DNA from: Mangrovimonas spongiae
Lineage (GTDB): Bacteria > Bacteroidota > Bacteroidia > Flavobacteriales > Flavobacteriaceae
Direction: 5' to 3'
Length of the DNA: 64,000 bases
NCBI RefSeq assembly: GCF_003944795.1
Contig: NZ_RWBG01000006.1
Span: 61,214-125,213, forward strand
The position numbers and the translations under genes were made by a program. This document shows, one piece after another, positions 9,181 through 17,411 of this stretch. The notes under the pieces were generated by a model. It did not search any database, was not told the origin of the DNA, and worked only from the letters and a program-made list of their open reading frames with translations. Position 1 is the stretch's first letter. Every line of letters starts with the position of its first letter.

Positions 9181-9260
9181 AGTAGATAGTAGCTAGTTTG
9201 ACTGTAATTCTTTTGCTAACTACTATTGACTAGCTACTAAATACTGATTACTAACTACTA
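9181..9260. repeat. Tandem/inverted CTACTA-rich repeat
   Basis: Most of the 94 bp gap between two genes is built from variants of TAGTAG/CTACTA. A 17-base arm at 9181-9197 is complementary to 9229-9245 at 15 of 17 positions, and CTAACTACTA occurs twice (9216-9225 and 9251-9260). Similar low-complexity spacers are scattered in flavobacterial genomes. Confidence 0.6.
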
Positions 9261-9266
9261 AAATCA

Positions 9267-10505
9267 ATGGCAAAAATAAATCCATTTAAAGCAGTTAGAC
9301 CAACACGAGATAAAGTTAGTCTTGTGGCTGCTCGCTCGTATCAGAGCTACACTAAGGATCAGCGTGAAGCTAGACTTAGGGACAACCCGTTTTCATTTTT
9401 GCATATTGTAAATCCAGGCTATCGTTTTGATAAAGAAGTTTCTGGAAAAGCAAGGTATGGTTTAGTAAAAAACAGGTACTTGGAATTTAAAGAAGAAGGA
9501 ATCTTTACACAAGATCAAACCTCTTCGTTTTACATCTATCGTATTGTAAATCGTGATGGCGATATGTTTAATGGTATCATTGCAGCCGCTAGTGCCGAAG
9601 ACTACGAAAACGATGTTATAAAAAAACACGAGGATACCTTAGCATTTAAAGAAATTGTTTTTAAAGACTATCTAAAAACCGTTGGATTTAATGCCGAACC
9701 TGTGCTACTTACCTATCCCAACAACGATATTATTGATAATATTATTACTAAAGTACAACAGAAACGTGCTGAATTTGAGTTTACCACAACCTACCGCGAT
9801 ACGCATTATTTATGGTTAGTTAACGATATAGAAATGGTAAAAACTATTCAACAACAATTTGAAAACATTCCAACCATTTACATTGCTGATGGACACCATC
9901 GTTCGGCATCGTCGTATTTGCTTTATAAAGATTTAAAAAATAGTAACCCCAACCATTCTGGAGAAGAAGGCTATAATTTTTTTATGAGTTATTTAATTCC
10001 AGAATCGAATTTAAAAATCTACGAATTCAATCGTTTAGTAAAAGATTTAAACGGCTTAAGCAAAGAAGAGTTTCTTATTAAACTAGACGAATATTACCGC
10101 ATAGAAAACCGTGGTAAAACACCGTATAAACCTTCAAAAGCGCATCATTTTAGTATGTATTTAGATGGAGAATTTTATTCGTTATATTTAAGGAAGTCGC
10201 AATACACATTCGAGACATCTTTAGAGGCATTAGACGCCCAATTATTATACAAAACCATCTTAAAACCTATTTTGGATATTCACGATTTAAGAAACGACGA
10301 ACGTATTTCATATAGCCACGGCAAAAACGATATTGTTGAAATGGTAAATAAGATTGACAATAAGACGTATAAAGTTGGGTTTGGTATGGTTCCTGCAACT
10401 ATAGAGCAAGTAAAGCAAATTGCCAACGATGGTTTAAAAATGCCACCAAAAAGCACTTATGTATTACCTAAGTTACGAAGCGGCGTGACCATTTATGAAT
10501 TTTAA
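9267..10505 (+). CDS. DUF1015 family protein
   Basis: 412-residue soluble protein of the DUF1015 family. Family marks are the N-terminal IKPFKAVRP-like start (here MAKINPFKAVRPTRDKV), the RDNPFSFLHIVNPG segment and the very conserved IADGHHRSASSY motif around residues 208-219, which suggests a metal or nucleotide site. No activity is established to my knowledge. The gene is followed after 14 bp by a YggS-type gene, so the two are likely cotranscribed. In many bacteria DUF1015 genes sit beside serine-biosynthesis genes, but none is present here. Confidence 0.88.
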   Translation: MAKINPFKAVRPTRDKVSLVAARSYQSYTKDQREARLRDNPFSFLHIVNPGYRFDKEVSGKARYGLVKNRYLEFKEEGIFTQDQTSSFYIYRIVNRDGDMFNGIIAAASAEDYENDVIKKHEDTLAFKEIVFKDYLKTVGFNAEPVLLTYPNNDIIDNIITKVQQKRAEFEFTTTYRDTHYLWLVNDIEMVKTIQQQFENIPTIYIADGHHRSASSYLLYKDLKNSNPNHSGEEGYNFFMSYLIPESNLKIYEFNRLVKDLNGLSKEEFLIKLDEYYRIENRGKTPYKPSKAHHFSMYLDGEFYSLYLRKSQYTFETSLEALDAQLLYKTILKPILDIHDLRNDERISYSHGKNDIVEMVNKIDNKTYKVGFGMVPATIEQVKQIANDGLKMPPKSTYVLPKLRSGVTIYEF

Positions 10506-10519
10506 AACAATTGGCTTAA

Positions 10520-11176
10520 ATGAACATTCAACAAAACCTAAAACACATTCTCGATAGTATTCCAAAAACAGTGACTTTGGTTGCGGTTAGCAAAACCAAA
10601 CCCAATAGCGATATTATGGAAGCCTACAAGGCTGGACAACGTGATTTTGGAGAAAATAAAATCCAAGACATGGCTGATAAAGCCGACGCCTTACCAAAGG
10701 ACATCCGTTGGCATATGATTGGTCATGTGCAACGTAACAAGGTAAAGTATATGGCCGAGTTTGTACATTTAATTCACGGTGTGGATAGTTTAAAACTGTT
10801 AAAAGAAATTAACAAACAAGCTAAAAAACACGACCGCATCATTGATTGCCTATTGCAAATAAAAATTGCCAAAGAAGATAGTAAGTTTGGTATGGCTGCG
10901 ACTGAAGCAAAAGACATCCTTCAATCTGAAGCATTTTTAGAACTAGAAAATGTACGCGTGGTTGGTGTTATGGGAATGGCCACATTTACCGATGACGAAA
11001 ATCAGGTGAAAAATGAATTCGATCGATTAAAATCCATTTTTGACACATTAAAAAATCAGAATCCAGAATTTAAAACTATTTCAATGGGAATGAGTGGTGA
11101 CTACCCTATTGCCATTGAGTCTGGTAGTAACATGATTCGTGTAGGAAGCTCTATTTTTGGTGCTAGAAACTATTAG
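10520..11176 (+). CDS. YggS/PROSC-type pyridoxal-phosphate homeostasis protein
   Basis: 218-residue single-domain PLP-binding TIM barrel related to the N-terminal domain of alanine racemase. The PLP Lys lies in TLVAVSKTKP, followed by GENKIQDMADKAD, WHMIGHVQRNKVKY, the CLLQIKIAKEDSKFGM segment and the phosphate-binding SMGMSGDYPIAIESGSNMIRVGS. Family members buffer cellular PLP and affect amino-acid metabolism without a strong enzymatic activity. It is probably cotranscribed with the DUF1015 gene 14 bp upstream. Identification is firm at family level. Confidence 0.93.
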   Translation: MNIQQNLKHILDSIPKTVTLVAVSKTKPNSDIMEAYKAGQRDFGENKIQDMADKADALPKDIRWHMIGHVQRNKVKYMAEFVHLIHGVDSLKLLKEINKQAKKHDRIIDCLLQIKIAKEDSKFGMAATEAKDILQSEAFLELENVRVVGVMGMATFTDDENQVKNEFDRLKSIFDTLKNQNPEFKTISMGMSGDYPIAIESGSNMIRVGSSIFGARNY

Positions 11177-11235
11177 CGAGTCATGAAAACATTAAACAAT
11201 AATTTAAAAATCAATAATCTTTAGCATAAACATAT

Positions 11236-12597
11236 TTGTACGCAATTGTAGACATAGAAACCACAGGTGGTAAATATAACGAAGAAGGTATTACCGAAAT
11301 TGCTATTTATAAATTTGACGGTCATGAAATTGTCGATCAATTTATAAGCCTTGTTAACCCAGAACGGGACATTCAGCCTTTTGTTGTTAACCTTACAGGT
11401 ATTAATAATAAAATGCTTCGAAATGCCCCTAAGTTTTATGAAGTTGCAAAACGTATTGTTGAAATTACAGAAAATTGCATTATTGTAGCACACAATGCCA
11501 AATTTGATTACCGCATTTTAAAAACCGAATTTAAACGCCTTGGTTTTGGTTATAAGCGTAAAACACTTTGTACCGTAGAACTTTCAAAACAACTTATTCC
11601 AGGTCAGAATTCCTATAGTTTAGGAAAACTTTCAAGGTCTTTAGGTATTCCTGTTAGTGATAGACATCGTGCTAGTGGCGATGCTCAAGCCACCGTAAAG
11701 TTGTTTAAAATGCTACTACATAAAGATTTAGAAAAGTATATTATTAAAGATGCTATCCGTGTTGAACCTAAATCTCAAATTGAACCCACTTTAAAACGTA
11801 TTATAGACGATTTGCCAAATAATACCACGGGGATTTATTATATTCATAATGACAATGGCGACATTATTTATATTGGGAAAAGCAAAAATATTAAAAACAG
11901 AATTAGTCAACATTTTACAAATACCTCACCCAAATCGAAAAAAATACAACTTCAAACCGCTGCGGTTACTTACGAAAAAACTGGTAGTGAACTTATTGCC
12001 TTATTAAAAGAAAGCGAAGAAATAAAACGCAACAAGCCTTTATTTAATAGGGCTTTACGTAGAAATATTTTTACGCATGCTTTATATCATTTTACAGATA
12101 ACAATGGATACATTAACTTAAAACTAGATAAAGCTGATAATGAAAATGCCATAACCACCTTTACAACAAGGCAAAGTGGGAAACAATTTTTATTTAAAGC
12201 TACAGAAGAGTTTAAGCTTTGTCAAAAACTTACAGGACTTTACCCTACAACGTCTAATTGCTTTAATTACACCATTAAAGAATGTGAAGGCGCTTGTATT
12301 AAAGAAGAATCGCCTGAAGATTATAACAAACGCGTAAATCAGCTCATTTCCAAATACAGTTACGACACTAAAAACATGTTAATTATTGACCGTGGAAGAC
12401 ATGCTGGTGAAAAAAGTGTGGTTTATATTAAAAATGGTATTTTCGTAGGACTTGGTCATTTTGATCTTAATTATCAAATAACAAACATAGAGGTTTTAGA
12501 ATCTATCATTACACCAATGGAAAATAATAGAGATTCGCAACATATTATTCAAAACTATTTAAGGAAGAACAAAAAACTAAAAATAGTGTCACTTTAA
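11236..12597 (+). CDS. DnaQ-type 3'-5' exonuclease fused to a GIY-YIG nuclease
   Basis: 453-residue two-nuclease protein. Residues 1 to about 170 are a DEDDh exonuclease: VDIETTG (D6, E8), VAHNAKFDYR and HRASGDAQAT give the three Exo motifs. Residues about 196-280 are a GIY-YIG domain (GIYYI near 199, IYIGKSKN near 213, and the catalytic Glu in LLKESEEIKRNKPLFN), as in UvrC and Cho. The C-terminal 150 residues have a Cys-containing stretch (CFNYTIKECEGACI). The architecture suggests excision repair or proofreading. The only usable start is TTG at 11236: an in-frame stop lies at 11227, and the TTG overlaps a CATATTTG box. Confidence 0.88.
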   Translation: MYAIVDIETTGGKYNEEGITEIAIYKFDGHEIVDQFISLVNPERDIQPFVVNLTGINNKMLRNAPKFYEVAKRIVEITENCIIVAHNAKFDYRILKTEFKRLGFGYKRKTLCTVELSKQLIPGQNSYSLGKLSRSLGIPVSDRHRASGDAQATVKLFKMLLHKDLEKYIIKDAIRVEPKSQIEPTLKRIIDDLPNNTTGIYYIHNDNGDIIYIGKSKNIKNRISQHFTNTSPKSKKIQLQTAAVTYEKTGSELIALLKESEEIKRNKPLFNRALRRNIFTHALYHFTDNNGYINLKLDKADNENAITTFTTRQSGKQFLFKATEEFKLCQKLTGLYPTTSNCFNYTIKECEGACIKEESPEDYNKRVNQLISKYSYDTKNMLIIDRGRHAGEKSVVYIKNGIFVGLGHFDLNYQITNIEVLESIITPMENNRDSQHIIQNYLRKNKKLKIVSL

Positions 12598-12626
12598 ACA
12601 TTAACTTAAGCTACTTTTATTTTTAG

Positions 12627-12634
12627 TACTTTTG
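12627..12634 (+). promoter_or_regulatory. -7 promoter box for the channel gene, 7 bp from ATG
   Basis: TACTTTTG fits TAnnTTTG. Seven bases separate it from the ATG at 12642, implying a very short or absent leader. Confidence 0.55.
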
Positions 12635-12641
12635 ATTTTAT

Positions 12642-13508
12642 ATGAAGAAAGAATCTTCACATAACTGGAAAGAAAAGCTTCACGAAATTATTTATGAAGC
12701 CGATACACCATCAGGAAAGCTATTTGATATTATTCTACTAATAGCTATTCTTGCAAGTATACTTTTAGTTATGCTAGAAAGTGTAGAAAGTTTCGACCAA
12801 AAACATCATACTCTTTTAAACATCTCAGAATGGGTTATTACCATTCTTTTTAGCATAGAATACATTTTACGTATCATTACTGTAAAAAAACCCATTAAAT
12901 ACATTACCAGTTTTTATGGAATTATAGATTTACTATCAACCATACCCAAGTACTTATCCTTAATTTTTGCTGGCACACATGCTTTAGTTGCGTTACGCGC
13001 ATTAAGATTATTAAGAGTGTTTAGAATATTAAAACTTGCACGATACCTAGGCGCTTCAAATCAATTAGCCTCTGCAATAAAAGCTAGTCGTGCAAAAATA
13101 TCGGTGTTTTTATTTGCGGTTTTAATAGCATCGGTCATTTTTGGAACAATTATGTACTTGGTTGAAGGTGCCGAAAGCGGTTTTACTAACATACCCAAAA
13201 GTGTGTATTGGTGTATTGTAACACTTACCACAGTCGGTTTTGGAGACATTGCTCCAGTTACACCTTTAGGCCAATTTATAGCCGCTTGTATTATGATTAT
13301 GGGGTATGGAATAATTGCTGTTCCAACAGGAATTGTTTCTGCAGAATATACTAAACAAACTAATGATAATAACAAAGCACCTTATATTCCTTCACACCCT
13401 GTAGAGTCTGACGTTAATTCACAATCTTGTCATAGCTGCCTATCTGAAAACCATAAAGATGGCGCAAAATATTGTTATAAATGCGGCCATAAATTACATT
13501 ATGACTAA
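12642..13508 (+). CDS. Voltage-gated-type potassium channel with C-terminal zinc ribbon
   Basis: 288-residue ion transporter. Six membrane segments are apparent: S1 near 27-45, S2 62-80, S3 88-110, an S4 with regularly spaced Arg (LRALRLLRVFRILK, 118-131), S5 152-174 and S6 210-234. The pore loop carries TLTTVGFGD (194-202), the K+ selectivity filter. The cytoplasmic tail ends in a four-Cys ribbon, C263-x2-C266 and C278-x2-C281, instead of an RCK domain. The gene starts at ATG 7 bp after a promoter box and its last 8 bases overlap the miaA start, so miaA is probably cotranscribed. Confidence 0.88.
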   Translation: MKKESSHNWKEKLHEIIYEADTPSGKLFDIILLIAILASILLVMLESVESFDQKHHTLLNISEWVITILFSIEYILRIITVKKPIKYITSFYGIIDLLSTIPKYLSLIFAGTHALVALRALRLLRVFRILKLARYLGASNQLASAIKASRAKISVFLFAVLIASVIFGTIMYLVEGAESGFTNIPKSVYWCIVTLTTVGFGDIAPVTPLGQFIAACIMIMGYGIIAVPTGIVSAEYTKQTNDNNKAPYIPSHPVESDVNSQSCHSCLSENHKDGAKYCYKCGHKLHYD

Positions 13509-14418
13509 ACAAAAATACCTCATCGCCGTAGTTGGTCCAACTGCCATTGGAAAAACAGTACTTAGTATAAAATTAGCCAATCATTTTAATACCGAAATTC
13601 TATCAGCAGATTCAAGACAGTTTTTTAAAGAAATGCAAATAGGCACAGCTGCACCTACACCAGAAGAACTTTCAAAAGCTAAACATCACTTTATTCACCA
13701 TAAATCTATTACAGATAATTATAGTGTTGGTGCTTTTGAAAATGATGCCATAGCCTTATTAAACAATTTATTTAAAACTAAAGATATTGTTGTCCTGGTT
13801 GGTGGTTCTGGTTTATATGTTGATGCCGTAGTACAAGGTTTAGATGATTTTCCTAAAGTAGATACTAGTATTAGAGAAACCCTAAACAATACCTTAAAAA
13901 AAGATGGTTTAGAGAAGCTACAAGAGCAGCTTAAAAGTGTCGATTTAACTTCCTATAATACAATTGCTATTGATAATCCGCATCGTGTTATTCGTGCGTT
14001 AGAAATCTCTTTAGGAACAGGAAAACCGTATTCTTCATTTTTAAATAGAAAAAAAAACAACCGAAATTTTAATACTATTTATATAGGTTTAACTGCCGAT
14101 AGAGAAATTATTTACAACCGGATAAACAAACGTGTTGACATTATGGTTGAAGAAGGTTTGATAGACGAAGCTAAAACACTTCATCCCCAAAAAATATTAA
14201 ATGCGTTAAATACGGTTGGATACAAAGAACTATTTAAGTTTTTTGAAGGAGATTGGACCCTAGATTTTGCAATATCAGAAATCAAGAAAAATACCAGACG
14301 ATTTGCTAAACGACAATTAACCTGGTACAGAAAAAAACCTAATATTCATTGGTTTGATTTTGAAACTAAGCCAGAAATCATATTTCAGAAGATAGAACAT
14401 ATCTTCTCGAACAAATAG
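13501..14418 (+). CDS. miaA: tRNA dimethylallyltransferase
   Basis: Transfers a dimethylallyl group to A37 of tRNAs reading UNN codons, the first step to ms2i6A. The 305-residue protein has the P-loop VGPTAIGKTVLS, the DSRQFFKEMQIGTAAP motif (a Bacteroidetes form of the DSMQVYKGMDIGTAKP signature), VLVGGSGLYVDAVV and the C-terminal RFAKRQLTWYRK tRNA-binding motif. I start it at the ATG at 13501, which overlaps the channel gene by 8 bases; an upstream in-frame start at 13459 would add 14 residues before the conserved N-terminus. Confidence 0.95.
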   Translation: MTKQKYLIAVVGPTAIGKTVLSIKLANHFNTEILSADSRQFFKEMQIGTAAPTPEELSKAKHHFIHHKSITDNYSVGAFENDAIALLNNLFKTKDIVVLVGGSGLYVDAVVQGLDDFPKVDTSIRETLNNTLKKDGLEKLQEQLKSVDLTSYNTIAIDNPHRVIRALEISLGTGKPYSSFLNRKKNNRNFNTIYIGLTADREIIYNRINKRVDIMVEEGLIDEAKTLHPQKILNALNTVGYKELFKFFEGDWTLDFAISEIKKNTRRFAKRQLTWYRKKPNIHWFDFETKPEIIFQKIEHIFSNK

Positions 14419-14429
14419 CGTATACTAAA

Positions 14430-14460
14430 AAAGCCCACTTTAAAAGCGAGCTTTATTTTA
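14430..14460. terminator. Imperfect hairpin between convergent miaA and response-regulator genes
   Basis: AAAGC (14430-14434) pairs with GCTTT (14450-14454), with CTTT/AAAG inside and two mismatches, flanked by A and T runs. It could serve both convergent genes. Confidence 0.45.
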
Positions 14461-14477
14461 ATTTATTTTTGGGTTTA

Positions 14478-15191
14478 TTAAGCCTCTTGATTAACGACCA
14501 ATCTAAAGCCTTCGCCATGAATGTTTAAAATTTCAACATTCTCATCTTGCTTTAAATATTTACGCAATTTGGCGATATAAACATCCATACTTCGCGATGT
14601 AAAATAGTTATCGTCTCTCCAAATTTTAGTTAATGCTAACTCACGTGGCATTAAATCGTTTTCATGTAATGCTAAAAGGCGTAACAAATCGTTTTCTTTA
14701 GGCGATAATTTGGTTTGCTCGCCGCCATCGTAAGTTAAGAATCTTAGTTTGGAGTTTAAATGAAACTTACCTATTTGAAACTCAAACTGCTTACTATCTG
14801 CCACAGATTCTGTAGCTTTACGTTGCATGATGGCTTTAATTTTCATTAGCAGGACTTCACTATCAAAAGGTTTATTTAAATAATCGTCTGCTCCTACTTT
14901 ATAACCTTTTAAAACATCTTCTTTCATGGCTTTAGCCGTTAAGAAAATAATAGGCACATCGGTATTTTTCTCTCTAATTTCTTTAGCAAGTGTAAATCCA
15001 TCTTTGTAAGGCATCATTACATCTAAAATGCATAAATCGAAATCGTCTTTTTTAAACTTTTCGAAACCTTCCATTCCATTTTTAGCATGGGTTACTTGAT
15101 AATCGTTCATTAACAAGTAATCCTTTAAAATGGTTCCAAAATTTGGATCGTCTTCTACTAATAAAATTTTCTTTTGTTCTTGTTCATTCAT
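14478..15191 (-). CDS. OmpR-family response regulator
   Basis: 237-residue transcription factor. The receiver domain (residues 7-122) has the acidic pair D14-D15, phospho-acceptor D57 in CILDVMMP and the FLTAKA Thr/Lys motif. The C-terminal half is a winged helix (LSPKENDLLRLLALHEND, then SRSMDVYIAKLRKYLK and GEGFRLV). It begins 4 bp after the sensor kinase gene, with which it forms a two-component system resembling RprX/RprY of Bacteroides. The regulon cannot be deduced from this window. Confidence 0.92.
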   Translation of the reverse strand: MNEQEQKKILLVEDDPNFGTILKDYLLMNDYQVTHAKNGMEGFEKFKKDDFDLCILDVMMPYKDGFTLAKEIREKNTDVPIIFLTAKAMKEDVLKGYKVGADDYLNKPFDSEVLLMKIKAIMQRKATESVADSKQFEFQIGKFHLNSKLRFLTYDGGEQTKLSPKENDLLRLLALHENDLMPRELALTKIWRDDNYFTSRSMDVYIAKLRKYLKQDENVEILNIHGEGFRLVVNQEA

Positions 15192-15195
15192 AGCT

Positions 15196-16743
15196 TTACG
15201 ATATTAATGGAAGTTTTATAATAAAGGTACTTCCTTTGTCTTTTTCACTTTCTACTGATATATGACCTTGATGGTCATCTACTATTCGTTTTACATAGGC
15301 TAATCCTAACCCGTGTCCTTTTACATTATGTATATTTCCTGTATGTTCTCTATAAAACTTTTCAAACACACGTTTTTGAGCGGCTTTACTCATACCACTA
15401 CCTTGATCTTTTACCCTTAAAATAATGTTTGTTCCTACGTTTTCGGTATACACATCTATTTTTGGGGCTTCTGGCGAATATTTTATGGCATTATCTAAAA
15501 TATTCACAATAACATTAGTAAAATGGGTTTCGTTTGCTAAAACAGAAGATTTATCGGCATTTAAATGGGTTTTAATAAATCCTTGTCTATCTTCTACAAT
15601 TAACTCTACATGTGTAATAGCATCTTCTATTAAGTCGTGCAGTTTTACACGTTCCTTACTAATGTTAAGTTCGTTTTTTTCTAGTTTAGATATCCTTAAT
15701 ACATTTTCAACATGCGCATGCATACGTTTATTTTCGTCTTTAATCATGTTTAAATAACGCATGACTTTGTCTTTATCATCTATAATTTTAGGATTTTTTA
15801 TGGCATCTAACGCTAAATTTATAGTTGCTATTGGCGTTTTAAATTCGTGCGTCATGTTATTAATAAAATCCGATTTTATTTCGGAAATCTTTCGCTGTTT
15901 TAATAATTGCATTAAGGCACTTGTGTAAGCGATAACTATAATTGAGGTGAAAATTATAGATAACAACGTCATTTTTATTATTGATGAATGTAAAAATTTA
16001 TTCCTATTAGGAAAGTTAACCAATAATTGATAGTTGTTTAAATCGTTTTCATTTTGAAAAATAGGCACACCAAAGGTCGATGCTTTTTGAAGCTCGAAAT
16101 CGTCTGTCTGTACTTTTGTTGCTAAATTATTACTGTAAATAGCAAATTCGTAATCTAATGTTACGCCATCATCGGCTAATTTCTTTTTAAGAAACCTGTT
16201 TATTTCTGCTTTTGATACGCGTTTATGAATGGGCACTCTATAGGATAAATCTTTGTAAGCATCGTCGTAAAAGACTTCTTTGCTACGTGTTAGATTTCCT
16301 ATATCAAGCATCATGGCATCAATATTATTGCCTCTTATTATATTGGTTTTTCGCTCACTTAATACTTTTATAATATTAATACTATCTAAACCTATGTCAA
16401 AGATCGAGGATGAGAGTTTATAGTTTTCTTCTAAAACACTATTTCTATAAATTAAAACATCGTCTGAGCTAGGATCATCGGTTTTAAAATATAATTCTCT
16501 GTAGCCCGTGGTATCAACCACAACACCATCTGAGAACATTTTTTCAAACTTAACCATGTGCTCTCTAAACTCGCGATCCTCTATGGCTTTTGAGGTATAA
16601 GTAAGCGCCTTTTTTACATTAAATGTAAACTGCTCTTCCTCGTTTTTTATAGAGTTATTAATATAATAGGCTTGTACAAATATGATGCCTATTAGCGATA
16701 AACTCATTAATAACACGAGTATGATGAATAACTTTCTGCTCAT
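15196..16743 (-). CDS. Sensor histidine kinase (RprX-like)
   Basis: 515-residue membrane kinase. TM1 spans about residues 5-25, a periplasmic sensor of about 225 residues follows, and TM2 lies near 256-280. The HisKA domain has the phospho-acceptor His299 in NNMTHEFKTP; the HATPase domain has the N box (NVIVNILDNAIKYSP), G1 (VKDQGSGMS) and G2 (GHGLGLAYVKRIV). It lacks HAMP and PAS domains as far as I can see. A TAATTTTG box ends four bases from its ATG. The response regulator gene follows after 4 bp. The sensed signal is unknown. Confidence 0.92.
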   Translation of the reverse strand: MSRKLFIILVLLMSLSLIGIIFVQAYYINNSIKNEEEQFTFNVKKALTYTSKAIEDREFREHMVKFEKMFSDGVVVDTTGYRELYFKTDDPSSDDVLIYRNSVLEENYKLSSSIFDIGLDSINIIKVLSERKTNIIRGNNIDAMMLDIGNLTRSKEVFYDDAYKDLSYRVPIHKRVSKAEINRFLKKKLADDGVTLDYEFAIYSNNLATKVQTDDFELQKASTFGVPIFQNENDLNNYQLLVNFPNRNKFLHSSIIKMTLLSIIFTSIIVIAYTSALMQLLKQRKISEIKSDFINNMTHEFKTPIATINLALDAIKNPKIIDDKDKVMRYLNMIKDENKRMHAHVENVLRISKLEKNELNISKERVKLHDLIEDAITHVELIVEDRQGFIKTHLNADKSSVLANETHFTNVIVNILDNAIKYSPEAPKIDVYTENVGTNIILRVKDQGSGMSKAAQKRVFEKFYREHTGNIHNVKGHGLGLAYVKRIVDDHQGHISVESEKDKGSTFIIKLPLIS

Positions 16744-16747
16744 CAGT

Positions 16748-16755
16748 CAAAATTA
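16748..16755 (-). promoter_or_regulatory. -7 promoter box for the two-component operon, 4 bp from ATG
   Basis: Minus-strand TAATTTTG fits TAnnTTTG and lies four bases upstream of the histidine kinase ATG. Confidence 0.5.
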
Positions 16756-16820
16756 AGATTTTAACATTTAGTCTCTGTAGCATTTAACCTTACATTAACA
16801 AAAATGTTAAAATTTGCGGA

Positions 16821-17411
16821 TTACCCTATTAAGTTAAGAATTTTAGAGTGGGTTTCGTGGACTTGCTCTCGTGTTTTTTCAAATGTTTTATTAACAATTA
16901 CAAAATTGGAAAGCTCTATTTTTTTTTCGTCGCTCCATTGGTTCTCTACAATAGATTGCACTTTTTCTTTGGTGGTATTATCTCGTTTTAACACTCTTTC
17001 TACACGCGTTGACAGTGGTGCGGTTACTGTTATAATGTAATCGCATTGTTTATAGCTTCCAGACTCGAATAAAATAGCTGCTTCTTTTAAAACATAAGGA
17101 GCATCTTGTTCCTCTACCCAGTTTTTAAAATGTTGGGCGACTCTAGGATGCACAATGGCATTCATTTTTTCTAACTTAGACTTGTCGTTAAAAATTTCTT
17201 GAGATAAATATGTTTTATTTAGCTTCCCTTCTTTGTAAGCGTTTTCACCAAATAATGCTATTAACTCTTGTTTAATAATTTTAGAATCATTCATTAAACG
17301 CTTTGCTTCATCATCTGCTATGTAAACAGGTATTCCATATGCGTCTTGAAAAACTTTTGCTACAGTTGTTTTTCCGCTTCCTATACCGCCTGTTATTCCT
17401 ACTATAATCAT
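16821..17411 (-). CDS. coaE: Dephospho-CoA kinase
   Basis: Last enzyme of coenzyme A synthesis; phosphorylates the 3'-hydroxyl of dephospho-CoA with ATP. The 196-residue protein opens with the P-loop VGITGGIGSGKTTVAKVF, followed by VYIADDEAKRLM (the DxD substrate motif region), IVHPRVAQHF, and VVTAP-like IITVTAPLSTRVERVLKRD with the lid arginines. It is the last gene of a GT2-YbbR-coaE operon; its start overlaps the upstream stop by 4 bases. The 3' end is within 80 bp of the divergent kinase promoter. Confidence 0.95.
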   Translation of the reverse strand: MIIVGITGGIGSGKTTVAKVFQDAYGIPVYIADDEAKRLMNDSKIIKQELIALFGENAYKEGKLNKTYLSQEIFNDKSKLEKMNAIVHPRVAQHFKNWVEEQDAPYVLKEAAILFESGSYKQCDYIITVTAPLSTRVERVLKRDNTTKEKVQSIVENQWSDEKKIELSNFVIVNKTFEKTREQVHETHSKILNLIG

